A DNA stretch of 64,000 nucleotides from contig NZ_CP088245.1 of assembly GCF_021117275.1 (NCBI RefSeq), forward strand, positions 3,137,501 to 3,201,500. Direction: 5' to 3'. Below are positions 38,674 to 48,633 of the stretch, in pieces (position 1 is the stretch's first letter; each line of letters starts with the position of its first letter). The notes under the pieces were generated by a model that was not told the DNA's origin, did not search any database, and saw nothing but the letters and a program-made list of their open reading frames with translations. This DNA comes from Metabacillus sp. B2-18 (GTDB taxonomy: Bacteria; Bacillota; Bacilli; Bacillales; Bacillaceae). Made by a program: the position numbers and the translations under genes.

Positions 38674-39984
38674 TTATTTGCGTTCTCTAGCAAAAATCTT
38701 AATAGGTGTACCATCAAATTCAAATGCAGCCCTAATACGGTTTTCTAAAAAGCGTTCGTACGAAAAGTGCATTAATTCCGGATCATTAACGAAAACAACA
38801 AAAGTAGGTGGTTTTACAGCTACTTGTGCTGTATAGAATATTTTTAATCGTTTGCCTTTATGAGTTGGAGTTGGATTCATTGCAACAGCATCCATTACCA
38901 CATCATTTAAAACATTTGTCTGAACCCTTCTTGAGTGATTCTCACTAGCTAGAATAATATGAGGCATTAACGTATGAATTCTCTTTTTAGTTAAAGCTGA
39001 AAGGAATACAATTGGAGCATAATCTAAGAACTTAAAGTGATCACGTATATTAACTTCAAATTCCTTCATTGTTTTCTCATCTTTTTCTACAGCATCCCAT
39101 TTATTCACAACAATTACTACTGCTTTTCCAGCTTCATGAGCATATCCGGCAATATGCTTGTCCTGCTCAATAATTCCTTCTTCTCCATTTATTACGACTA
39201 AGATAACATCTGAGCGATCAATTGCTTTTAACGCTCGAAGGACACTATACTTTTCAGTTGTTTCATATACTTTTCCTTTTTTTCGCATACCTGCAGTATC
39301 AATGATAACAAATTCTTGTCCTTCATATTTATAAACTGTATCAATCGCATCCCGAGTAGTACCTGCGATGTCACTTACGATAACACGGTCTTCTCCTAAG
39401 ATCGCGTTAACGAGAGAGGATTTCCCAACATTAGGTCTGCCAATAAGGGAAAATTTTATTGTTGTTTCATCGTAATCGTCAGTCCCTGGACTTTTAAAAT
39501 GTTTTGCAACTTCGTCTAATAAGTCACCCAAACCTAAACCGTGAGAGCCTGAGATCGGAAATGGCTCTCCAAATCCTAACGAATAAAAATCATAAATATT
39601 TGCACGCATTTCAGGATTATCTACCTTGTTAACCGCCAATACAACCGGTTTATTGGATCGGTATAAAATTTTAGCTACTTCTTCATCAGCAGCCGTAACC
39701 CCTTCACGAACATTCGTTAAAAACACAATAACATCAGCTTCATCGATAGCTATTTCTGCTTGATGACGGATTTGCTCTAAGAAAGGCTCGTCCCCAATAT
39801 CTATTCCACCCGTATCAATAATATTAAATTGATAAGTCAACCATTCCCCAGAACTATATATTCTGTCCCTAGTAACACCTGGGATATCTTCGACAATAGA
39901 CACACGCTCTCCTACAATACGATTAAAGATTGTTGACTTACCTACATTCGGTCTTCCAACTATTGCTATAACTGGTTTTGCCAT
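38674..39984 (-). CDS. der: Ribosome biogenesis GTPase Der
   Basis: Essential GTPase with two tandem G domains acting in 50S subunit maturation. The 436-residue protein has G1 motifs [12 protein letters not shown] near 10 and [12 protein letters not shown] near 182, DTGG and DTAG switch II motifs, and NKVD and NKWD specificity motifs. It ends in a KH-like domain ([27 protein letters not shown]). It begins the der-gpsA unit; the promoter must lie in the 408-bp gap upstream. Confidence 0.97.
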   Translation of the reverse strand: MAKPVIAIVGRPNVGKSTIFNRIVGERVSIVEDIPGVTRDRIYSSGEWLTYQFNIIDTGGIDIGDEPFLEQIRHQAEIAIDEADVIVFLTNVREGVTAADEEVAKILYRSNKPVVLAVNKVDNPEMRANIYDFYSLGFGEPFPISGSHGLGLGDLLDEVAKHFKSPGTDDYDETTIKFSLIGRPNVGKSSLVNAILGEDRVIVSDIAGTTRDAIDTVYKYEGQEFVIIDTAGMRKKGKVYETTEKYSVLRALKAIDRSDVILVVINGEEGIIEQDKHIAGYAHEAGKAVVIVVNKWDAVEKDEKTMKEFEVNIRDHFKFLDYAPIVFLSALTKKRIHTLMPHIILASENHSRRVQTNVLNDVVMDAVAMNPTPTHKGKRLKIFYTAQVAVKPPTFVVFVNDPELMHFSYERFLENRIRAAFEFDGTPIKIFARERK

Positions 39985-40392
39985 TAGTTACACCATCCTG
40001 ACTTATATAAACTCAATTTTTTATCATAAGAGTTACAATTATGGTAATGTTCATATCAAACCCGTTTCATAATACACCACTTTCTTGGACAATTCCCAAA
40101 AAAAGCAAAAAGAAAGCAACGATTATAAAAGGCTAGTTAGACATCTTGTTACAAACGTATACGAAAAATTTCTACAAACGTTTCGGTCCATTATCTGATA
40201 CCACCATTCATTTTCTGATAGTGTGATAAAATTGGACTTAAAGTTAAGCTCATATATGTATTCATTAGCCTATATGGCTAAATATAAACTACCACAAAAT
40301 ACTAAAATAAAATCTCTTATAAAAGAAACCCTTCTGCTTTTAAAGAAGGGCTTAACTTTTATATATTATCAGACATTACTTCATTTCACAAC
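39985..40392. other. Intergenic region between der and the YIEGIA gene pair
   Basis: This 408-bp AT-rich gap holds the terminator of the upstream unit at 40320-40351 and, by position, the promoter of der. No gene with a ribosome binding site, tRNA or repeat was recognised in it. Confidence 0.55.
40320..40351 (-). terminator. Terminator of yphA-seaA-ypzH unit
   Basis: CCCTTCT/AGAAGGG stem (40329-40350) is followed by TTTCTTTTAT on the minus strand, about 40 bp past the small gene at 40393. Confidence 0.8.
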
Positions 40393-40581
40393 TTAGTGTT
40401 TAACAACGACAAACATGTCTTCTCCGATACCATGTGCAATTCCATCTAATATTGCTTCTAAATTTTTGGCGTAAAAGTGCATTTCTTCCTGTGTTTTACA
40501 AATAAAAATTGCGGTTCCACCAGCTGCTTTTGTTTTATCAGTTGTAATAATAGCCAATATGTATTTTTCAAGTGCACTCAA
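40393..40581 (-). CDS. ypzH: Small capping-complex partner of the YIEGIA protein
   Basis: A 62-residue protein starting MSALEKYILAIITTDKTKAAGGTAIFIC and ending DGIAHGIGEDMFVVVKH. It matches the small family annotated as the capping-complex subunit for YIEGIA, always found next to the larger membrane protein. It begins 1 bp after the seaA stop, so the two are translationally linked. No membrane segment or catalytic motif is visible; a small alpha/beta adaptor is likely. The role in the spore is inferred from the partner. The symbol is given by position and is less certain than the family. Confidence 0.78.
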   Translation of the reverse strand: MSALEKYILAIITTDKTKAAGGTAIFICKTQEEMHFYAKNLEAILDGIAHGIGEDMFVVVKH

Positions 40582-40582
40582 T

Positions 40583-41473
40583 TTATTCCCCTCCTTGACG
40601 GTTCGCCTTCGCTTCAGATGGCATTCTTATTGCATTTTCAAGGGTCGGTGTATCTCCAATCACTTGTATGGCTTTGTCAACATCTCGATCTTGAGGTAAA
40701 ACAAACACCCCAAGGCGTCCGTCATCTAAATCTCTTTTAGCTAAGGGCACAAGTGCAGGCTCTCCGGAATCACGAACAACTCCTAATGCAGTGGACACAT
40801 CATGAAGAATGGCTTGTCGTTGCCCCAAGTTAGCAATGGTTGTTTTTGAGTTGGCATTCTTAGGTGTTAATATAAACCCCATTCCATATTTAAGGATAGC
40901 CTGTTGCTTGTCAGGAATACCTATGTTCATAATATAAATATTGTCAACATATAGTCCAGCACCTTCAAAATGAGGTTCTACAAATTTTATGTCTACAAGA
41001 TCTTTTATTCTACTTCCGGACATGAGTTTACGACAAGCAATGAAGCAAATAATTCCAACAATAATAGCGACATAAATATTAAGGACCAAGTAAGCAAAAG
41101 TAGTTAAAAGTGAAGTGAATATGACAAGATAATTTCTGCTTTCAAAAGCAATGGCAATTCCTTCTATATATGTATTCCCTCTAGGGACAAGTTCATAGCC
41201 ATCTAAAACAGTTAATGTATTTCTTTCCATATTCCTTACATCCCTAAATTGAGAAGCAGCTAAAGTAAGAAACGTAATCGCTGTAAAATCTTCTTCCATT
41301 ATGGAAGGAACAGCAACTGTCCCTAAGCCAGCTGCAATGAAGCCAAGGGCAACATGGATGATTTTCCCATGCAAGTAAGTGGGGTATTGTCTATAATCAG
41401 TTTTAAGCATATGAAGTCTGGTTAATACTCCAACAACAACTCCAAAAAGCACTGGTATCGTATATTCACTCAT
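40583..41473 (-). CDS. seaA: YIEGIA-family membrane protein (spore envelope assembly)
   Basis: Homologue of YphB/SeaA, a sporulation membrane protein. The 296-residue protein carries the signature NTYIEGIAIAFESRNYL near residue 100 that names the family. Four or more hydrophobic segments lie between residues 5 and 150, followed by a soluble C-terminal half (LVDIKFVEPHFEGAGLYVDNIYIMN and later) of about 140 residues. It lies in the run yphA-seaA-ypzH with 1-bp gaps, so the three products are probably made together. The molecular activity is unknown. Confidence 0.85.
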   Translation of the reverse strand: MSEYTIPVLFGVVVGVLTRLHMLKTDYRQYPTYLHGKIIHVALGFIAAGLGTVAVPSIMEEDFTAITFLTLAASQFRDVRNMERNTLTVLDGYELVPRGNTYIEGIAIAFESRNYLVIFTSLLTTFAYLVLNIYVAIIVGIICFIACRKLMSGSRIKDLVDIKFVEPHFEGAGLYVDNIYIMNIGIPDKQQAILKYGMGFILTPKNANSKTTIANLGQRQAILHDVSTALGVVRDSGEPALVPLAKRDLDDGRLGVFVLPQDRDVDKAIQVIGDTPTLENAIRMPSEAKANRQGGE

Positions 41474-41474
41474 A

Positions 41475-42080
41475 TTATCCCTGCTTCTCCTTTGTTTGTT
41501 TTTGAAATCTGTGTAGTGATTGTTCTACTAATAATGTAAACTGTTGCAAAATGGTCCATAAGTAAATCATTGCACAACCAATTACTATCATATCTAAAAA
41601 GGCAGCAGTACCAAATGTTAACTGATCATGGAATTTACTCATAATCAACCAATATAAAAACTCCCCTTGAGAGACTGAAATCAAATAAAATGTAAATCGT
41701 TGGGAAGGATCCTTGCCCAAGTAAATAGCAAGTAAGCTGACAATCAGACTTACAATTATGCGGTAATCAAATATAAACCAAACAGGATCATAAATGTGAA
41801 ATAACATGATACCTGCGTATGCAAATGTTAATGTTAAATTGGTCAAATAAAAAGTAACCAGTTTGCGTTTATTTTTCACGGCTAAATAATATCCTAATAA
41901 CAAAAACATGATTAATGAACAATTGATATAAAAAGTAGATACAACCAGAAAAACCTTACTTATTAATATTGTTACTAATAGGAAAAACGCTAATTTCACT
42001 CGACTTTTGTTTTTTCTCATTATGAAAGTGACCACAACCCACCCTAACCACATAAACCAGTAAAAAATGATTCCTTCCAT
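41475..42080 (-). CDS. yphA: Integral membrane protein YphA
   Basis: Conserved Bacillus membrane protein with no known activity. The 201 residues comprise six or seven hydrophobic helices with short loops and a basic C-terminus (QSLHRFQKQTKEKQG). It starts MEGIIFYWFMWLGWVVVTF after GAGGAG. It is first of three tightly packed genes, yphA, seaA and ypzH, a context that points to sporulation. Confidence 0.85.
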   Translation of the reverse strand: MEGIIFYWFMWLGWVVVTFIMRKNKSRVKLAFFLLVTILISKVFLVVSTFYINCSLIMFLLLGYYLAVKNKRKLVTFYLTNLTLTFAYAGIMLFHIYDPVWFIFDYRIIVSLIVSLLAIYLGKDPSQRFTFYLISVSQGEFLYWLIMSKFHDQLTFGTAAFLDMIVIGCAMIYLWTILQQFTLLVEQSLHRFQKQTKEKQG

Positions 42081-42212
42081 CTCACTCCTCCTACTATTCC
42101 CATTATGTCTATTTCCAATTAGCTTTAATCGAAAATTAGTAAAAAATAGTACTTATGATTAACATGAAAAAGACAAAAGTTAAGGTATACCTTATATAGG
42201 GAGGTTATGTAA

Positions 42213-42344
42213 ATGGGAAAAGATCGACAAGAAAAGAAATTAAGAAAAAGTCAACGTGTTGAGTCAGATCGTGATCAATCTTTAACTTATCCTGGTGCAA
42301 CAAGAGTAGAGGGACCAGAAGCCGCAAGAGAAAGAAACAGATAA
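42213..42344 (+). CDS. ypzI: Small YpzI-family protein
   Basis: A 43-residue, highly charged protein reading MGKDRQEKKLRKSQRVESD, then a middle QSLTYPGATRVEGPEAA, ending RERNR. It has the ATG at 42213 and GGGAGG just upstream. The sequence matches the YpzI family seen at this position in Bacillus, whose function is unknown. It is very hydrophilic and probably disordered. An IS3-family element begins 40 bp downstream, in the place where the terminator of this gene would be expected. Confidence 0.85.
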   Translation: MGKDRQEKKLRKSQRVESDRDQSLTYPGATRVEGPEAARERNR

Positions 42345-42480
42345 TTAGAAAAGCTTATACTTTTTGATAAGTAAAATAAAAAGCTGGTCAAGTTTTAGAC
42401 TAACCTAGTTAAATGAGACACTATAAAACACCTTCGAAATGGTACACTTAAACAAAGTGCTAATTCGGAGGTGTTTTTGC

Positions 42481-42798
42481 GTGGGCAAAAACGTATATTC
42501 AAGTGAAACAAAGTGGGCAGTAGTAAAGGACAAGATGAGTGGTCAGTTTACAAATGAAGAAATTATGAAGAAGTATGGAATAAAGAATGTATCTCAAATT
42601 AAAACTTGGATGAAATGGTATCGCGAAAATCAAGTACATAGATTTAATCAGCCTATAGGTAAACAGTATACTTATGGAAAAGGGCCGGATACTCAGAGTG
42701 ACGATGAAAAGAAAGAGAGACAAATTACACATTTAAAACAGGAGAATGAAATCCTAAAAAAGTATTTGGAACTCGAAAAGGAGTTGAAAAAGAAGTAG
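42481..42798 (+). CDS. IS3-family transposase OrfA (DNA-binding part)
   Basis: About 105 residues with an N-terminal helix-turn-helix (SSETKWAVVKDKMSGQFTN, then IMKKYGIKNVSQIKTWMKWY) and a C-terminal leucine-zipper-like coiled coil (ITHLKQENEILKKYLELEKEL). I chose the GTG at 42481, seven bases after GGAGGTG; an ATG at 42439 lies inside the terminal repeat. The end TTG AAA AAG AAG TAG offers a slippery GAAAAAG, and orfB is in the -1 frame, so an OrfAB fusion made by programmed frameshifting is likely. Confidence 0.85.
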   Translation: MGKNVYSSETKWAVVKDKMSGQFTNEEIMKKYGIKNVSQIKTWMKWYRENQVHRFNQPIGKQYTYGKGPDTQSDDEKKERQITHLKQENEILKKYLELEKELKKK

Positions 42799-42806
42799 TT
42801 CTTCAG

Positions 42807-43643
42807 TTGGTTCTGAAGTTGCGCAAAAAATATACGGTTACAGCCATTTTGGCGGCTTTAAACATTCCTAGGGCTACCTACTATCGTTGGGCATCATCAC
42901 AACCAAGAGAACTATCTACCAAAGAAAAGGCGATTATTTCACTCTGTGAAGCGACTAAATATCGTTATGGGTACAGAAAAATCAAAAAATTATTAAAGCA
43001 TAAGTATCGAATTGAGTTAAATCGCAACACAGTTCAACAAATAATGCAAAAACATAATCTACAATGTCGAGTGAAGCCTAAACGCAAATGGAAGTCTCAA
43101 GGAGAATCAGTTATAGTCGCACCGAACCTCTTACAACGAGACTTTACTGCATCTATGCATAACCAGAAGTGGGTAACGGATATAACTTATATTCAATATG
43201 GTTCATCTACATTGTATTTATCAACCATTATAGACCTATACAATAATCAAATTGTGTCTTACAAACTATATACACATCAACAAACTCCTTTAGTTATAGA
43301 CACTTTAAAAGAAGCTTTAGAAGTAAGGGGTAATCCCAAAGGAGTTATCATACATTCTGATCAAGGCAGTGTATATACTTCATACTCGTTCCAAAACTTT
43401 GTGAAAGAAAATAATTTAGTGAGTAGTATGTCAAGAAGAGGAAACTGTTGGGATAATGCAGTAATTGAGTCATTTCACTCAAATTTAAAATCTGAGGAAT
43501 TTCAATATATAAAGTTTAACTCAATGTCTCTGGAAAAGGTTAGAGAGCATGTAGATCAATATATGAAATATTACAATGAAGAGCGTATCCAAGAAAAATT
43601 AGGCTACCACACACCAATAGAGTTTGGTAATATGGCAGCCTAA
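42807..43643 (+). CDS. IS3-family transposase OrfB (catalytic part)
   Basis: The 278-residue integrase-core protein has an N-terminal HTH_21-type region (ALNIPRATYYRWASS; YRYGYRKIKKLLKHKY). The rve domain has the DDE triad: Asp in WVTDITYIQY near residue 120, Asp in IIHSDQGSVYTS near 180 and Glu in AVIESFHSNLKSEEF near 216. It ends KLGYHTPIEFGN. The listed start is a TTG without a good ribosome binding site. The frame is open upstream across the end of orfA, so it is probably translated as a -1 fusion with OrfA. Confidence 0.9.
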   Translation: MVLKLRKKYTVTAILAALNIPRATYYRWASSQPRELSTKEKAIISLCEATKYRYGYRKIKKLLKHKYRIELNRNTVQQIMQKHNLQCRVKPKRKWKSQGESVIVAPNLLQRDFTASMHNQKWVTDITYIQYGSSTLYLSTIIDLYNNQIVSYKLYTHQQTPLVIDTLKEALEVRGNPKGVIIHSDQGSVYTSYSFQNFVKENNLVSSMSRRGNCWDNAVIESFHSNLKSEEFQYIKFNSMSLEKVREHVDQYMKYYNEERIQEKLGYHTPIEFGNMAA

Positions 43644-43697
43644 GAGGGTGTTTTATACCTGTCTCAAATGACTATGTCAGTCTATTTGACCAGCTTT

Positions 43698-44762
<1,065 letters not shown>

Positions 44763-45914
44763 TTATTTTAATTTTTTTAATTGATCTCCAATCATTTCAC
44801 CTAATTGAAAACCCGAAGAAGATTCTTCTTGTGCTGCTTGATAATTTGTCAAATCTTCATTTGATGCTTTTGTCGTTTCTTCTAATTCACGAATACTTAG
44901 AGAAATACGTTTATCAGATTCATTTATATCTAGTACTTTTACTTTCACTTCTTGATTTTCTTCAAGAACTTCTTGTGGAGTACCAATATGTTTGTTTGAA
45001 ATTTGTGAAATATGAACAAGTCCTTCTACACCAGGTTGAATTTCAACAAATGCACCAAACGATACTAAACGTTTAACTACACCATCTAGAACATCACCAG
45101 GTTTTACATTATTAGTAACGTTAGCCCAAGGTCCAGGCAGAGTTTCTTTAATTGATAATGATATTCTTTCATTATCACGATCTATTCCAAGAACTTTAAC
45201 GGTTACTTTTTGTCCTTCTTCCACTACATCAGATGGTTTGTCAATATGACTATGTGATAATTGTGAGATGTGAACCAACCCATCAATTCCACCAATATCA
45301 ACAAATGCACCAAAATCCGTTAGGCGTTGAACTGTTCCTTCGATTGTGGAACCAACATTTATAGAATCAAGTATTTCTGATTTCTTTTCATTTTGCTCTT
45401 TTTCAATTACTGCACGATGCGAGAGAATAACACGATTTTTTTCACGATCTAATTCTACAACAATTAAAGAAAGAGTTTTCCCCATATAATCAGAGAAGTC
45501 CTCAACAAAATGAGCTTCGACTAAAGATGCAGGAATAAAGCCTCTGACACCTAAATCAACAACAAGTCCGCCTTTTACAACATCTTTAACTTCTGCATTA
45601 AAAACTTCTTTAGATTCATATTTTTGTTCTAATGCATCCCATGCTTTTTCAGCATCAACGGCTCTTTTTGAAAGCACCAACGCTTCTTCTTCCACCTTTA
45701 AAACTTTTAATTCTAGTTCATCATTTTCATTTATTACATCAGAAGCCTTTTCCACATGAAGACTAGAAAGTTCGCTGATTGGAATGATACCGGAATGCTT
45801 ACAATTTTCTATTTCGACAATCACCTGTTTTTCTTCAACCTTTGTTACGATTCCTTTTACAACATCACCAACTTCAGGTGTTTCCACTTGAACACTGTTT
45901 AGTTCTTCTACCAT
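44763..45914 (-). CDS. ypfD: S1-domain RNA-binding protein YpfD (ribosomal S1 homologue)
   Basis: Four S1 RNA-binding motifs in a 383-residue protein, similar to ribosomal protein S1 but of uncertain ribosomal role in Bacillus. Repeats begin near VGDVVKGIVTKVEEKQVIV, FNAEVKDVVKGGLVVDLGVRGF, GSTIEGTVQRLTDFGAFVDI and GDVLDGVVKRLVSFGAFVEI. I chose the ATG at 45914 (MVEELNSVQ) because AAGGAGGT lies seven bases upstream; the frame is open a further 60 bp. It is followed by fni after 9 bp. Confidence 0.93.
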   Translation of the reverse strand: MVEELNSVQVETPEVGDVVKGIVTKVEEKQVIVEIENCKHSGIIPISELSSLHVEKASDVINENDELELKVLKVEEEALVLSKRAVDAEKAWDALEQKYESKEVFNAEVKDVVKGGLVVDLGVRGFIPASLVEAHFVEDFSDYMGKTLSLIVVELDREKNRVILSHRAVIEKEQNEKKSEILDSINVGSTIEGTVQRLTDFGAFVDIGGIDGLVHISQLSHSHIDKPSDVVEEGQKVTVKVLGIDRDNERISLSIKETLPGPWANVTNNVKPGDVLDGVVKRLVSFGAFVEIQPGVEGLVHISQISNKHIGTPQEVLEENQEVKVKVLDINESDKRISLSIRELEETTKASNEDLTNYQAAQEESSSGFQLGEMIGDQLKKLK

Positions 45915-46081
45915 CTCAATTACCTCCTTGTCAAAACCTGTGCGACTTTTGATAAAATATATGTATGCTTTCATTTTATTAAAGAATCATAAATTCCCCC
46001 AAAAATAAAATGAAAAATACGTCCTACTTAAACTTCTAATAAATGCTACTTTTTGTCAAGTAAGAAGTATTAAGATTTACA

Positions 46082-46657
46082 TTATTTTTGGATAAGTTTA
46101 CCTATTTCTTCCATAATAATAGATGTCATTTCTTCTGTACTAATTTTTTTCTCACGATATTCTTCCATATTTATTGGCTTTCCGTATACAACTCTTAGCG
46201 TTGAAAAAGATTTATATGGTCCTATTATAGCACAAGGAACAACTGCAGCTGTAGAACGAAGCGCAAAGAAACCGGCACCAGGCATACCCTTACCGAGTTT
46301 TCCATCTTTGCTTCTTGTACCTTCTGGGAATAATCCTAATACATTTCCTTCTTTAAGAACTTTTAATCCAGCTCTTAACGCTTCACGGTCGCCTCCACCA
46401 CGCTTAACAGGAAATGTACCAAAATTGTTCAGTAATTGTTTCAAAACCGGCACTTGAAAAAGTTCGTCTTTTGCCATGAACAATACTTTTCTTGGAGCTG
46501 TAACCCCAACAACCGGTGGATCTAAATTACTAATATGATTGGTACACAATAAGACCCCGCCCTCTTTGGGGAAATGCTCAAGTCCTTCTACTTTAATACG
46601 AAACGTTGGTTTTAAAATACCAGCAACAACTGACCGGGCAAATGGATATAATGACAC
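46082..46657 (-). CDS. plsC: 1-acyl-sn-glycerol-3-phosphate acyltransferase
   Basis: Membrane-associated acyltransferase making phosphatidic acid. The 191-residue protein has the HX4D catalytic motif in CTNHISNLDPPVVG near residue 38, the substrate motif GTFPVKRGGGDREAL near 78, LFPEGTRSKDGKLG near 112 and VPCAIIGPYK near 141. It starts 4 bp after cmk ends. This gene is placed between cmk and ypfD, a neighbourhood found in many Bacillaceae. Confidence 0.93.
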   Translation of the reverse strand: MSLYPFARSVVAGILKPTFRIKVEGLEHFPKEGGVLLCTNHISNLDPPVVGVTAPRKVLFMAKDELFQVPVLKQLLNNFGTFPVKRGGGDREALRAGLKVLKEGNVLGLFPEGTRSKDGKLGKGMPGAGFFALRSTAAVVPCAIIGPYKSFSTLRVVYGKPINMEEYREKKISTEEMTSIIMEEIGKLIQK

Positions 46658-46661
46658 GTTA

Positions 46662-47336
46662 TCAAAGCCTTTCTTCTAAATAATCTTCTATTTTTCTAAC
46701 AACATCTTGGATAGACAAAGCTGTGGTGTCAATTTCAATCGCATCTTCTGCCTTCTTCAGAGGAGCAACCTCTCTTTCGGAATCAAGCTTGTCACGATTT
46801 GCAATTTCTTGCTTTAGTTGTTCATAGTTAGATGAAAATCCTTTTTTTACATTTTCCTCATGGCGTCTTTTTGCTCTCTCTTCAACAGATGCTCTTAAAA
46901 ATATTTTTAATTCAGCATTAGGTAACACATGTGTACCTATATCTCGTCCGTCCATAACAACTCCGCCTTCAATTGCTAATTGACGTTGGCGTTTTAGCAT
47001 TTCTTCTCTTACTAATGAATGCATAGCAACAAAGGAAACATTATTTGTTACTTCATTTGTTCGAATCACATCTGATACATTCTCACCATTTATCATGACA
47101 AGTTGTCCGTCTTTTGAAGGATGTAATTCTATTTTCATTTTAGATAGTATATCTGCTACAGCTTTTTCGTCTTTTAAATCGATCCCCTCTTGTAGCGCTT
47201 TAAATGTTAAAGCCCTGTACATGGCACCAGTATCTATGTATATATATGAGTAATCTTCTGCAATTATTTTAGCAACTGTACTTTTTCCAGCAGCCGCTGG
47301 TCCATCAATGGCCACCGATAATTTTTTTTGCTCCAT
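46662..47336 (-). CDS. cmk: Cytidylate kinase
   Basis: Phosphorylates CMP and dCMP. The 224-residue protein has the P-loop [15 protein letters not shown] at residue 11, [15 protein letters not shown] near 34, [20 protein letters not shown] near 151 and the lid region RAKRRHEE. I chose the ATG at 47336 ([12 protein letters not shown]), which lies five bases after GGAGG; a TTG 12 bp upstream overlaps that site. Followed by plsC and then ypfD-fni. Confidence 0.96.
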   Translation of the reverse strand: MEQKKLSVAIDGPAAAGKSTVAKIIAEDYSYIYIDTGAMYRALTFKALQEGIDLKDEKAVADILSKMKIELHPSKDGQLVMINGENVSDVIRTNEVTNNVSFVAMHSLVREEMLKRQRQLAIEGGVVMDGRDIGTHVLPNAELKIFLRASVEERAKRRHEENVKKGFSSNYEQLKQEIANRDKLDSEREVAPLKKAEDAIEIDTTALSIQDVVRKIEDYLEERL

Positions 47337-47484
47337 TATTTCCTCCAAATAGGTTTTTAGTCTAGTAGTCTTTTACGCCTTTGCTGGTGTAAAGAACTTA
47401 TTTGGTATGAGAACTTAAAGAATTGAATCTGTAAATATAGGGTAGGTAGTTTTTACATATGGTTTTTGCTTAGACTAATTGAAA

Positions 47485-47520
47485 AACAAATAAATGAAGC
47501 AGGCTTGAAGACACCTGCAT
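47485..47520 (-). terminator. Weak terminator of ypfB
   Basis: GATGCAGG pairs with CCTGCTTC (ends at 47497-47520) around a ten-base loop, followed by ATTTATTTGTTTTTC on the minus strand. Confidence 0.6.
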
Positions 47521-47524
47521 CATG

Positions 47525-47701
47525 TTATTGACTAAACGTTTCTAGCCATTCAGTAATGGTTATTTTGTTTACACCTTCATACTGGACAACTCGTGATAAG
47601 TATGGTTGAACCGTGGTATTTTGTATAAGTACCTGTACACATACTAGGGCAATGAATTGAATAACAATTAGTTTAATTAAAATTCGCTCAAATCGTTTCA
47701 A
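47525..47701 (-). CDS. ypfB: Small membrane protein YpfB
   Basis: A 58-residue protein with one membrane segment (ILIKLIVIQFIALVCVQVLI) and a short outer tail, of the DUF5359 type found after motI in Bacillus. I chose the TTG at 47701 (then KRFERILIKL) because GGAG lies nine bases upstream; another TTG at 47710 abuts it. The function is unknown. It begins 50 bp after motI. Confidence 0.72.
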   Translation of the reverse strand: MKRFERILIKLIVIQFIALVCVQVLIQNTTVQPYLSRVVQYEGVNKITITEWLETFSQ

Positions 47702-47751
47702 TCCGCTCAACTCCGGTATTTTTTTACTAGTATGCTTAAAAATACCAAAAA

Positions 47752-48411
47752 TTATTCGACTGTTAACCCTTTTCTACGAATGAGTATTTGTTGATTAAAG
47801 CAAAAGCGAATTAAAACCTGCCTGGTATCTTCATCGATATTTTGAAACTCAATAGGTGCCTTAACAAACAAATCATGATCTGCAGGAATAAACCGAATGA
47901 TCTTACCTTTTACTTTAATGTATTCAATTCCTTCATTTTGAAATGGTAGGGAGAACCAAATAACAATTTCCTGTTTTTCTTTTAATTTGATAGATTTCGG
48001 AAGAAGTAATGCTGTTCCTCCTGCACTAATGTCAGCTGTAACTGCAGTAAAAGCTTGAAACTCATTTTGCAAAGAATAAATGGCTACATCTAGATTTGCA
48101 TCAATACGTACAAATTGTCTTCTTTGAATTTTGATTAATTGGTCATCACCAGGATACGTAAGTGAGATCATTGGAATATTTTCTTTTATTCGTCCTGTAA
48201 CCTCTGTTTGAAAACGAAAAACACTTTCATTCGAAACAAACGAAGCAACAAGTTGTGTCCCTAACATTAAGAAGGCTGAACGGCCTGTCTCTTGGTTTAT
48301 AGGGTAATCAATATATAGTTTATTGCCCTTTTTTTCTACTAGTTTACATTTTAGTCTCTCTAATTTTGCGCCCTTCGTTTCTAACGAAATAACATCCCCA
48401 ATTTTTATCAC
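47752..48411 (-). CDS. motI: Cyclic-di-GMP receptor, flagellar motor inhibitor MotI (YpfA)
   Basis: PilZ-domain protein; B. subtilis MotI (YpfA) binds c-di-GMP and disengages the flagellar stator. The N-terminal YcgR-like domain (IKIGDVISLETKGAKLERL) is followed by the PilZ motif RRQFVRID near residue 98 and the DISAGG motif near 125. I chose the GTG at 48411 (219 residues), which fits the known length and follows AAGAG. Upstream in-frame starts lack a site. It shares the window with cheR, another motility gene. Confidence 0.87.
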   Translation of the reverse strand: MIKIGDVISLETKGAKLERLKCKLVEKKGNKLYIDYPINQETGRSAFLMLGTQLVASFVSNESVFRFQTEVTGRIKENIPMISLTYPGDDQLIKIQRRQFVRIDANLDVAIYSLQNEFQAFTAVTADISAGGTALLLPKSIKLKEKQEIVIWFSLPFQNEGIEYIKVKGKIIRFIPADHDLFVKAPIEFQNIDEDTRQVLIRFCFNQQILIRRKGLTVE

Positions 48412-48579
48412 AATATCACTCTTTCTTATTGCTCTCTTTCTTATTAAAGCATGGACATATCCGTTGTGCAAGAGTGCAAATATTTATTCAACATTCTTAT
48501 AGTGGAGATCAAATTAACTTATAAACATCCTACATGTATTTTGATATTCGTCCAAAACAAAAAATACTCGTTTTAACAT

Positions 48580-48620
48580 AAAAAAGGATACCCAAGTCAT
48601 AGTAAAAAAAGGGTATCCTT
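48580..48620 (-). terminator. Terminator of sleB-ypeB
   Basis: AAGGATACCC (48611-48620 read on minus) pairs with GGGTATCCTT (48584-48593), followed by six T. It lies 14 bp past the ypeB stop. Confidence 0.9.
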
Positions 48621-48633
48621 GCTCGTTTACATA

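Larger units (their letters stand above)
42385..43692 (+). mobile_element. IS3-family insertion sequence
   Basis: A complete element of about 1.3 kb. The left end TGGTCAAGTTTTAGACT and the right end, read in reverse complement as TGGTCAAATAGACTGAC, form imperfect inverted repeats that continue for about 50 bp, including ATGAGACA and TATAAAACACC. Between them lie orfA and orfB with a DDE transposase. If the ends are taken as GGTCAA...TTGACC, the flanks give a 4-bp direct repeat AGCT. With TGG...CCA ends no duplication is visible. It sits between ypzI and fni, six bases beyond the fni stop codon. All reading frames look intact. Confidence 0.9.

Noticed and set aside
42439..42480. ATG at 42439 as start of the transposase OrfA
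   Set aside because: It lies close to the terminal repeat and lacks a ribosome binding site; the GTG at 42481 follows GGAGGTG.
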